DNA from: an uncultured Prevotellaceae bacterium
GTDB taxonomy: Bacteria > Bacteroidota > Bacteroidia > Bacteroidales > Bacteroidaceae
Direction of reading: 5' to 3'
NCBI GenBank assembly: GCA_900318815.1
Contig: ONMA01000010.1
Location: 124,001 to 188,000 of the forward strand
Length of the DNA stretch: 64,000 nucleotides
The notes below the pieces were generated by a model. The model was not told where the DNA came from, searched no databases, and was given only the letters and a program-made list of their open reading frames with translations. The translations under genes were made by a program, and so were the position numbers. Below are positions 26,537 through 34,038 of the stretch, in pieces. Position 1 is the stretch's first letter. Every line of letters starts with the position of its first letter.

Positions 26537-27346
26537 CTAAGAAGGCTGATACATGATGGCCGTGAAGATGCGTCCTGACTGAATGCCCAGCCGACGGGCA
26601 GAGAAGAAAGTGTCGTGCTCGCAGAAGGTGCAGATGTGCGACTGGGCGATATGCGAGGCTGGAACGCCCGACGCCTCTAATTGCAGCTGATTGCATACAG
26701 GCAGGTCGATGTGCCAGCGCAACTGGCGGGCATCGTTGTGGTCAGGGTATTGGCGACTGATGGCTTGCATATCGAAGCCCGCCTTGGAAAAGTTGTCATA
26801 CACTTCATCGCCCACTTCGAAACTGTCAAGGCTGATACCTGGGCCTATCTGTGCCCGAAGAGAGGCGGGAACGGTGCCGTAGACCTCGGTCATGCGGGCT
26901 ACGCACTTCTGTACGATACGTGCCACCGTGCCCCGCCAGCCGGCATGGATGGCGCAGACGGCATGATGAGACGCATCGTAGAGCAATACGGGAATGCAGT
27001 CGGCAGTAGACACACCGATGCACACTCCACTCAACTGCGTCATCAAGGCATCTACCCCTTCGAGCCGTTGCTGTCGGTCTGTCAGGGGAAGACGCATGAA
27101 TGTCTCGTCGATGAGAGCCACTTCTGTCTGATGCACCTGATGGGGCATGATGAGTTGCGAGTCGGCTATACACAGCTTCTGGCACAAGGCTTCGCGGTTG
27201 CGAAGGATAGCCTTGCCGTCATCTCCACAATATACGTTGATGTTGAAATCGCCATAGCGTCCTGCGCTATAGCCACCATGACGGGTGGTGCTGAAGGCGG
27301 TGATGCCTTCGCCCAAGTCATAATACAGAAGCTGCGGTTCCTTCAT
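26537..27346 (-). CDS. pgeF: Peptidoglycan editing factor / YfiH-family purine-nucleoside hydrolase
   Basis: A 269-residue protein with the family core: STRHGGYSAGRYGDFN, MPHQVHQTEVALID, GVDALMTQLSGVCIGVSTADCIPVLLYD, CAIHAGWRGTVARIV, and C-terminal CTFCEHDTFFSARR. The Cys and His residues in TADC, HAGWRG and the first HQ form the metal site. YfiH proteins are described both as purine nucleoside phosphorylases/laccases and as factors that stop misincorporation into peptidoglycan. The start MKEPQLLYYDLG is chosen over an upstream frame extension of 25 codons. Confidence 0.92.
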   Translation of the reverse strand: MKEPQLLYYDLGEGITAFSTTRHGGYSAGRYGDFNINVYCGDDGKAILRNREALCQKLCIADSQLIMPHQVHQTEVALIDETFMRLPLTDRQQRLEGVDALMTQLSGVCIGVSTADCIPVLLYDASHHAVCAIHAGWRGTVARIVQKCVARMTEVYGTVPASLRAQIGPGISLDSFEVGDEVYDNFSKAGFDMQAISRQYPDHNDARQLRWHIDLPVCNQLQLEASGVPASHIAQSHICTFCEHDTFFSARRLGIQSGRIFTAIMYQPS

Positions 27347-27459
27347 GCTTGAGTCTGGGGAAAAAGAACTTCTCCTGTGTATGATTGTTTCTAAGGATTC
27401 TGGGATTATAGGATTATCCAAAAATCCTAGAATCCTTAGAATTTTTATGAGTACCCGGA

Positions 27460-29679
27460 CTATTTTAGATAGTCCTCGAAATACTGGGTGATGCGTTCGT
27501 GCAGATGTACGCTGTTATGTCCCCTCATGTTGTGTCCTTCGCCGGGATACGCGAAGAAGTCGGGCTGTGTGCCCGCCTCGGCACAGGCTTTCAGGAACGA
27601 GAGCGCATGCTGGGGCACCACCGTCGGGTCGTTATATCCGATGATAATCTGGAGCTTGCCTTTCAGGTTGCCGGCCTTGCCGATGAGCGAGGTCTTGGCA
27701 TAGCCCTCCGGGTTCTGCTCCGGCGTGTCCATATAGCGTTCGCCGTACATCACCTCATACCATTTCCAGTCGATGACGGGGCCGCCGGCCACGCCCACCT
27801 TGAACACGTCGGGGTAGTTCAGCATGAGCGAGATGGTCATAAAGCCGCCGAACGACCATCCGTGAACGCCAAGACGGTCGGCATCGACGTAGGGAAGGCT
27901 CTTCAAGAACTTCACGCCCTCCATCTGGTCTTGCATTTCTATCTGTCCGAGCTGTCGGAAGGTGGCCTGCTCGAAGTCGAGTCCGCGGTACTCGCTGCCA
28001 CGGTTGTCGAGGACGAAGACGATGTAGCCCTTCTGTGCCATGTAAGTCTCCCACGGACGACTGAGCCAATGCCAGTAGGCTTCGATGTTATGGGCATGCG
28101 GGCCACCGTAGACGTAGACCACGGTGGGGTATTTCTTTTCGGGTGTGAAGTCGGCTGGCTTCACCATGCGCCAATAGAGGTCGGTCTTGCCGTCGGCAGC
28201 CTTCAGACTTCCACACTCGTATTGTGGCACGACGAAGTCGGCCCAAGGGTCGGGAGCCTGCAGGAGGTTTGTGGTAACTGGCGAGAGCTTGGACGACAGG
28301 CTTACCATGTTGATTGTATTCGGGATGGTAGGCGTGCTGTACTTATCGTAGAGCCTGCAGCCGCTGTCCGAGAGCATGGCGCGATGCACACCCTCGCCGT
28401 TGTCGAGCAGGGTGCGCTTGCCCGTCTTCACGTCTACGGCATAGAGGTTGCGCTGCAAGGGATGCTTCTCGTTCGAGGTAATGACGACGGCCTGGTGCTT
28501 CTTGTCGAATCCCAGTACGTCGAGTACCACCCAGGCTCCGCTGGTCAATTGTTTCACCAGCTCGCCCTTCACATTATATATATATAGGTGGTTGTAGCCG
28601 TCCTTCTGGCTCTGCATCACGAACTGCGTGTCGTCCCACGGCAGGAACAGGATGGGATGTTGCGGCTCAACATATTTCGGGTTGGTCTCGCGATAGAGTT
28701 CTGCTATGCGCTCGCCCGTCTCGGCGTTGTAGCTGACGAGACGGCAGTCGTTCTGGTCGCGGTTCAGCTCGAACAGGTAGATAGTCTTCGAGTCGGGCGC
28801 GAACGCAATGTTGGTGAAGTAGACGGGACTATACTCCCCGGCGGCCTGCGAGGGGGCCTTGGTGTTGAGGTAGATGGTCTTCTTCGTCTGCAGGTCGTAG
28901 ATGCCCACTGTCACCTCATGGCTGGTCATGCCCGCCATGGGATATTTGTCAGGTTCCAGCTCGGCCACTCGCGGGTCGATGTTCACCTGCGGATAGTCGG
29001 TCACCATGCTTTGGTCCATGCGGTAGAAGGCCAGTCGCTGGCCGTCGGGACTCCAGAAGGTGCCTTTGGTAATGCCGAACTCGTCGCGGTGAACCGATTG
29101 TCCGTAGACGATGTTGCGCGACCCGTCGGTGGTGAGTTGCTGCTTGTGGCCGTCGGCATCGACGACGAAGAGCTGCTCGTTATCGACGTAGGCCGTAGCG
29201 CGTGAGGCTGGACACCAGTCGTTGGCCTGTTGTCCCGAGAGGCTGTCTTGCCAGATGGTCTCCTTCTTCTTGAAGTCGATGAGCAGGAAAGCCTTCCTGT
29301 TGCCTACAGCCACAATAGGTTTGTCGGGGTAGGGGAAGGTGGCCGACTGCAGGTGGCGCACCTGATAATCCTCGCTGGCGACCGCCGAAGCACCCTTGCG
29401 GGCCCATTGATTGATGTCGTCGAGGGTAAAGAGGGTGGTCTTCTTGCCCGTCTTCTCGTTGATGAGGTAGCACGCCTCTACGTCGGTCTGTATCAGCTTG
29501 TCGCCCCACCACTCCAGAAACATGTACTTCGGGCGCAGGTTGTGGAAGTTGGTTCCGCCGGAGTTCAGGTCTTCGAGTGTGAAGAGTTTCTTCTGTTCCT
29601 GGGCTGACATGGTCAGGGGTGATAAGGTGAAAAGGAATAGTAGGGCAGCAGCCCCTTGTTTCTTAATCTTCATCATCAT
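27460..29679 (-). CDS. Secreted dipeptidyl peptidase IV-like S9 peptidase
   Basis: A 739-residue exopeptidase with signal peptide (KKQGAAALLFLFTLSPLTMSAQ). Residues about 100-480 form the DPP IV beta-propeller, and the C-terminal alpha/beta hydrolase holds the triad: Ser609 in GWSFGG, Asp684 in GYNDPTVVP and His716 in PGEGHN. It would release dipeptides in the periplasm from oligopeptides, matching an asaccharolytic or proteolytic habit. The frame is open for another 113 codons into the methyltransferase gene; the first of three in-frame ATGs at 29679 is chosen, which overlaps that gene by 17 bases, so the two are probably co-transcribed. Confidence 0.93.
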   Translation of the reverse strand: MMMKIKKQGAAALLFLFTLSPLTMSAQEQKKLFTLEDLNSGGTNFHNLRPKYMFLEWWGDKLIQTDVEACYLINEKTGKKTTLFTLDDINQWARKGASAVASEDYQVRHLQSATFPYPDKPIVAVGNRKAFLLIDFKKKETIWQDSLSGQQANDWCPASRATAYVDNEQLFVVDADGHKQQLTTDGSRNIVYGQSVHRDEFGITKGTFWSPDGQRLAFYRMDQSMVTDYPQVNIDPRVAELEPDKYPMAGMTSHEVTVGIYDLQTKKTIYLNTKAPSQAAGEYSPVYFTNIAFAPDSKTIYLFELNRDQNDCRLVSYNAETGERIAELYRETNPKYVEPQHPILFLPWDDTQFVMQSQKDGYNHLYIYNVKGELVKQLTSGAWVVLDVLGFDKKHQAVVITSNEKHPLQRNLYAVDVKTGKRTLLDNGEGVHRAMLSDSGCRLYDKYSTPTIPNTINMVSLSSKLSPVTTNLLQAPDPWADFVVPQYECGSLKAADGKTDLYWRMVKPADFTPEKKYPTVVYVYGGPHAHNIEAYWHWLSRPWETYMAQKGYIVFVLDNRGSEYRGLDFEQATFRQLGQIEMQDQMEGVKFLKSLPYVDADRLGVHGWSFGGFMTISLMLNYPDVFKVGVAGGPVIDWKWYEVMYGERYMDTPEQNPEGYAKTSLIGKAGNLKGKLQIIIGYNDPTVVPQHALSFLKACAEAGTQPDFFAYPGEGHNMRGHNSVHLHERITQYFEDYLK

Positions 29680-31333
29680 GGTTAAAGCTTTTGCGGGTTC
29701 CTCTGCTGAAAGGTTTCTTTCCGCCCCTGTTGCCTTGGCGGTTGAAACGCTCGTGGCCGCCCCGGTTGTCGGACTTGGGCGAAAAGTTCGAGCCTCGGCG
29801 GTCGTCTTCGCGCTTGTCGAAACGGCCTCGGCGGTCGCCCTCACGCTTGTCGAAGCGTTCGCGGCGGTTGTCGTCACGCTTGTCGAAGCGGTCACGGCGG
29901 TCACCCTCGCGCTTGCCGAAGCGTTCGCGGCGGTTATCGTCATCGTCGTGGTCGAAGCGTGCGCGACGGCGTTCGCCGCCGAACTTCGACCCGTTGAACT
30001 CATTCCTCCGTTCGTCAAGGTCGTGCCGGTGGAAGGTGAACGACCGTATGTCGGCCTCGGCGTTCTCTTCCTGCTGCGTGATGCGCTCCTTGAACTCGCG
30101 GTTCTTCTTGAATCGATGCTTCTCGGCCATCTGGCGCTTCTCGTCGTCGGTCTTCACCACGCCGCCCTCAAAACGGAACTCGCGCAACTTGCCGTCGAAC
30201 AGCTGGTATTTGCGGAACTCGCACTCTAAGCTGCCGTTGTAGACGGGAATCTTGAGCGAAGGCTTCAGGCCTATCTGCTCGAAGCACTCCTCGCGGTAGC
30301 TCAGTATCCAGGCATCGCCCCCGATGAACTGGTGCTTCAGTCGCTCGCCTATCATGCGGTAGGTGCCCAGGAGGTCGGGAGTGGATATGCGCTCGCCGTA
30401 GGGCGGGTTGGTCACGATGATGCTCTTCTCTTTAGGCTGCTGGAAGTCCTTGAAGTCCTGCTGCTCCACGGTGATGCTCGACATCAGTCCGGCGGCCTTC
30501 ACATTCAGGCGGGCTGTGTTCACGGCCTTCATGTCGATGTCGTAGCCATAGATGTGGTGGTCGAACTCGCGTTCCTGTGAGTCGTCGTTATAGATGTTGT
30601 CGAAGAGCTCGGCGTCGAAGTCGGGCCATTTCTCAAAGGCGTACTCCTTGCGGAAGAGGCCCGGGGCCATGTTGCGGGCGATGAGTGCTGCCTCGATGAG
30701 CAGGGTGCCGCTGCCGCACATGGGGTCTATGAAGTCGGTCTCGCCTTGCCAGCCCGTCATCAGGATCATGCCTGCGGCCAGCACCTCGTTGAGTGGTGCG
30801 TCCACGCTCTCCTGCCGGTAGCCGCGACGATGCAGCGACTCGCCGGTAGAGTCTAAGCAGAGCGTACACTCGCTATTGCCGGGTGCCACGTCGGCGATGT
30901 GGATGTGCAGGCGCAGGTCGGGGTTGGTCACCGAGATGTTGGGCCGCTTGCCGGTGCGCTCGCGCAGCTGGTCAACGATGGCATCCTTTACCTTATAGCT
31001 TACAAACTTGGAATGGCGGAACTCCTCGGAGAACACGACAGAGTCGACAGCAAACGTGCGGTCGTTGTCCAAGTATTCTGTCCAGTCTGTCTTCTTGATT
31101 TCCTCGTAGACGTCATCGGCGCTCTGGGCCTTGAATTGCCTGATGGGCTTCAGAATCTTGATGGCCGTGTGCAGGGAGAAGTTTGCCCGATACATCAGTT
31201 CCTTGTCACCCGTAAACGACACCATGCGTCTACCAATTTCAACATTGTTGGCCCCCAGTTGGGTCAGTTCTTTCGCCAGCACAGGTTCCAGTCCCATGAA
31301 CGTTTTGGCGATGAGTTTGAATTCTTGCTCCAT
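29663..31333 (-). CDS. rlmL: THUMP-domain 23S rRNA (guanine-N2) methyltransferase with charged tail
   Basis: Residues about 1-385 are an RlmL/RlmK-type methyltransferase: THUMP domain near the start (MEQEFKLIAKTFMGLEPVLAKELTQLG), then NPPYGER (catalytic NPPY) and DPMCGSGTLLIEAALIA (SAM site). Residues about 440-556 are an unusual tail of Arg, Asp, Glu, Lys and Gly, with four 11-residue repeats of the form RRxRFDKRxDD, then GGKKPFSRGTRKSF. The tail may bind RNA. TACCTTTG (complement of 31352-31359) lies just upstream as a likely -7 element. The gene overlaps the peptidase gene downstream. Confidence 0.9.
   Translation of the reverse strand: MEQEFKLIAKTFMGLEPVLAKELTQLGANNVEIGRRMVSFTGDKELMYRANFSLHTAIKILKPIRQFKAQSADDVYEEIKKTDWTEYLDNDRTFAVDSVVFSEEFRHSKFVSYKVKDAIVDQLRERTGKRPNISVTNPDLRLHIHIADVAPGNSECTLCLDSTGESLHRRGYRQESVDAPLNEVLAAGMILMTGWQGETDFIDPMCGSGTLLIEAALIARNMAPGLFRKEYAFEKWPDFDAELFDNIYNDDSQEREFDHHIYGYDIDMKAVNTARLNVKAAGLMSSITVEQQDFKDFQQPKEKSIIVTNPPYGERISTPDLLGTYRMIGERLKHQFIGGDAWILSYREECFEQIGLKPSLKIPVYNGSLECEFRKYQLFDGKLREFRFEGGVVKTDDEKRQMAEKHRFKKNREFKERITQQEENAEADIRSFTFHRHDLDERRNEFNGSKFGGERRRARFDHDDDDNRRERFGKREGDRRDRFDKRDDNRRERFDKREGDRRGRFDKREDDRRGSNFSPKSDNRGGHERFNRQGNRGGKKPFSRGTRKSFNHDDED
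29797..29940 (-). repeat. 33-bp repeats encoding the methyltransferase tail
   Basis: Four to five in-frame 33-base units encode RRERFGKREGD, RRDRFDKRDDN, RRERFDKREGD and RRGRFDKREDD. Confidence 0.85.
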
Positions 31334-31479
31334 TTTTATTAAATTACGCTGCAAAGGTACGAAAGAGTTGGGAGTTAGGTGTTAAGAAAAGGAAGTTTTT
31401 TTAGGACCGAAGTTTATAAAAAATGTTAAACGCTATTCAATAACTCCATACTCCTACCCGTAAACTCCTAACTTTTTAC

Positions 31480-31487
31480 TATTTTTG
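31480..31487 (+). promoter_or_regulatory. -7 element for the histidine kinase gene
   Basis: TATTTTTG fits TAnnTTTG and lies about 41 bases before the start codon. No clean -33 element is visible. Confidence 0.45.
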
Positions 31488-31528
31488 CACAATCGGACAA
31501 CCCGACCTAATATATTACTATCGAATAA

Positions 31529-32767
31529 ATGACACGACTTCTATTATACTCCATCCAGCAGTCACAATGGCTTGATATTGTGTTATGGGTGCTCCTTGTA
31601 GGGGTACTGCTGTTGGCTATTGTTTCTCTGTTCTGGCAGTACCGCAAGGGGAAGGAACTGGCCTACGAGCTGGTTCAGTTGGGTAAAATCAAGAAAAACA
31701 ATGTGGAGTACGACTTCGTGCTCAAGACCATGCGCCTCTCTACGTGGCACGTTGATGCCACTACGCGCCAGTCGGTGACCGATGCCGACTACCGAGACCA
31801 GAGCGACGTCTACTTTCCGCCAATAGGAAAGGAACTGTATGCCGCTATGCCCGAACAGGATCGTAAGCGCGTAATAAAAACGCTCGAAGACCTGTACGAG
31901 GGGCGGGTGGAAGAAGCCCATGTGGAATACCGGTTTTACCATCCGCAAACCAAGAAATACTACTGGAATGAGAGCTATGCCATCGTGGCCGACCGCGACG
32001 TGGACGGCAAGCCGAGGCGCATCGTGGGTACGTCGAAGCGCATCGACGAGCGCAAGGAGATGGAACTGGCCTTGGTCGAAGCCCGTAACCGTGCCGAGGA
32101 GAGCGACCGCCTGAAGACGGCCTTCATTGCCAACATGAGCCATGAGATACGCACGCCGCTCAATGCCATCGTGGGATTCACCAGCCTGGTGCCCGAAGTG
32201 CAGGATGCGGCCGAGCGGCAGCAACTGCTCGACCTGATTAATGAGAATACCCAGAAGTTGCTGGTCATCATCAACGACGTGGTGAATATTGCCAAGATTG
32301 AGTCGGGCAAGGAGGAACTGGTGATGTCGAACTTCGACCTGAACCAGGTACTCTCGGAGCAGGCAGAGCATTTCCGCAACGACGTGAAGAGCGGGGTGAC
32401 GCTTACCACGCAGTTCGCGTCGGACCTGCAGCTCGTCACTTCCGACCTTGCCCGTGTGGTCGAGGTGCTGAGGCACTTGCTTTCGAATGCCGTGAAGTTC
32501 ACTTCGCAGGGCGAGATTGTGCTGGGCTATGATGCACCCGTCAACGGACGTATTCGCATCTGGCTGCGCGATACGGGAAAGGGTATTGCCGAGGGAGACC
32601 TTGAGCGGGTGTTCGACCGCTTCTATAAGGTCGACGAGTTCATTCCCGGTGCAGGACTTGGCCTGAGCATCTGCCGCACGATGGCCTATAGCCTCGGCGG
32701 CTCCGTCACCGTAGAATCGAAGTTGGGCGAAGGCTCCAAGTTCACCTTCGAACTGCCCATACAATAA
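31529..32767 (+). CDS. Membrane-anchored PAS sensor histidine kinase
   Basis: A 412-residue kinase with one membrane helix (about 15-38, WLDIVLWVLLVGVLLLAIVSLF), a PAS/PAC domain (about 55-180), and a transmitter. The phosphorylated His is His205 in NMSHEIRTPLNAIVGF. N-box and G-box motifs are VEVLRHLLSNAVKFTSQG, RDTGKGIAEGD and GAGLGLSICR. No receiver domain or partner regulator gene is next to it, so the output is unknown. Such orphan kinases are common in Prevotella. It is followed by three 32-base repeats. Confidence 0.92.
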   Translation: MTRLLLYSIQQSQWLDIVLWVLLVGVLLLAIVSLFWQYRKGKELAYELVQLGKIKKNNVEYDFVLKTMRLSTWHVDATTRQSVTDADYRDQSDVYFPPIGKELYAAMPEQDRKRVIKTLEDLYEGRVEEAHVEYRFYHPQTKKYYWNESYAIVADRDVDGKPRRIVGTSKRIDERKEMELALVEARNRAEESDRLKTAFIANMSHEIRTPLNAIVGFTSLVPEVQDAAERQQLLDLINENTQKLLVIINDVVNIAKIESGKEELVMSNFDLNQVLSEQAEHFRNDVKSGVTLTTQFASDLQLVTSDLARVVEVLRHLLSNAVKFTSQGEIVLGYDAPVNGRIRIWLRDTGKGIAEGDLERVFDRFYKVDEFIPGAGLGLSICRTMAYSLGGSVTVESKLGEGSKFTFELPIQ

Positions 32768-32853
32768 GTACGCTTCGCGTCTCAGTAAACATACAATAAG
32801 TACGCTTCGCGTCTCAGTAAACATACAATAAGTACGCTTCGCGTCTGAGTAAA
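32761..32853 (+). repeat. 32-bp tandem repeats, three copies
   Basis: ACAATAAGTACGCTTCGCGT begins three copies at 32761, 32793 and 32825, starting within the stop-codon region of the kinase gene. The third copy is also the left end of the long palindrome that follows. Confidence 0.9.
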
Positions 32854-32987
32854 AAACAGAATAAAACCCCTAAAAACAAAATAAAACAATAGAATAAGAC
32901 AAAACCAGATTCGTTGCGTATTGACGAATCTGGTTTTGTCTTGTTTTATGAGGTTTTATTTTGTTTTTTCCTCAGACGCGAAGCGTA
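32833..32987. terminator. 155-bp imperfect palindrome with a strong central hairpin
   Basis: The ends TACGCTTCGCGTCTGAG and CTCAGACGCGAAGCGTA are reverse complements. The centre is a 17-base stem (32898-32914 with 32924-32940, GACAAAACCAGATTCGT) flanked by T-rich DNA on both sides. It would terminate both the kinase gene (plus) and ddh (minus). The AT-rich arms between the ends and the centre are also largely complementary. Confidence 0.8.
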
Positions 32988-32991
32988 GACG

Positions 32992-33891
32992 TTACACCAG
33001 ATGGGCGATGATGTCCTCGCGGTCGCCGGGCAGCATGTCGATGACGGGCAGTTCGATCATGGTATAGCAACCGGGCTGCTGGCGCAGACTGGCGCGTGCC
33101 ACGTTGACGAGTACCTGTGCGGTCAGGGCGGGGTTGTTGATTTGCATGTTGAACTCAAAGCGCTGGTTCTGCGTCTGTCCGCTCACGCCCTTGCGTACCA
33201 AGTTGACGCCGTGGCCCATGTCGCGCACTTCATCCACGCTCTCCACCTGGAACACGTGGGTCTCGTCGTTAGCGAAGTAGGGGTCGGCTTTGATGGCAGC
33301 CGTCACCTCGTCGAGCTTGGCACCCTCTTCCAGTTCCACATAGACCATGCGGCGATGAATGCCCTCGCCCAAGGGGATGGTCATCGACAGCGCGTTCTTC
33401 ACACCTGCCTTGGAACGCACGCATACGCTGTGTCCCATCGACATGCCGGGGCCGAAGTTCGTATAGGAGAGCCCCTTCGGGGCGAGGCTCTGCATCAGCG
33501 TGCGCACGATGGAGTCCGAACCCGGGTCCCATCCGGCTGCAATCACGCTCACCGTGCCCGTCTGCTTGTTCAGCTCCATCAGGCGGCGGCGGTAGTCGCG
33601 GATGTTCGTGTGAATGTCGAACGAGTCGACGGTGTTAATGCCTAACGGCAGAATCTGCGTGGCAAACGCTTCGCACGAGCGGGTAGGCGTGGCAAGGATG
33701 GCCACGTCGACGTCGGCCAGTTCCTTGATGTCCTTTACTACTTCATACTGAGCAAGCTCTGAGGGCTTGTTCTCAGCACCATTGCGACGCACAATGCCTG
33801 CAATCTCAAAGTCGGGAGCGGCCTCAAGTGCCTGGACGGTATAGCGTCCGATGTTGCCGTAACCAACGACGGCGGCTCTGATCTTTTTCAT
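32992..33891 (-). CDS. ddh: meso-Diaminopimelate D-dehydrogenase
   Basis: A 299-residue NADP enzyme that makes meso-DAP from tetrahydrodipicolinate in one step, for lysine and peptidoglycan. Motifs: IRAAVVGYGNIGRYTVQALE, LATPTRSCEAFA, VDSFDIHTNI, VIAAGWDPGSDSIVRTL and NFGPGMSMGHSV. On its strand a -7-like TAATTTTG lies at the complement of 33947-33954. It ends at the long palindrome. Confidence 0.96.
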   Translation of the reverse strand: MKKIRAAVVGYGNIGRYTVQALEAAPDFEIAGIVRRNGAENKPSELAQYEVVKDIKELADVDVAILATPTRSCEAFATQILPLGINTVDSFDIHTNIRDYRRRLMELNKQTGTVSVIAAGWDPGSDSIVRTLMQSLAPKGLSYTNFGPGMSMGHSVCVRSKAGVKNALSMTIPLGEGIHRRMVYVELEEGAKLDEVTAAIKADPYFANDETHVFQVESVDEVRDMGHGVNLVRKGVSGQTQNQRFEFNMQINNPALTAQVLVNVARASLRQQPGCYTMIELPVIDMLPGDREDIIAHLV

Positions 33892-34038
33892 CTTCTTACC
33901 TTTGAATGGTTTTACGAATTGTTAGCTGTGTTTGTGATTCAGCTTGCAAAATTACATTTTTTTTCTGAAACAACTATCAAAATGAAAGAAAATTTCGCTT
34001 TGTACTATTAAAAAAGAATCCCCGAGGCCACTTTCTTC

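Noticed and set aside
29691..30242. 183-codon Ser/Arg-rich frame on the plus strand
   Set aside because: Mirror of the methyltransferase tail repeats.
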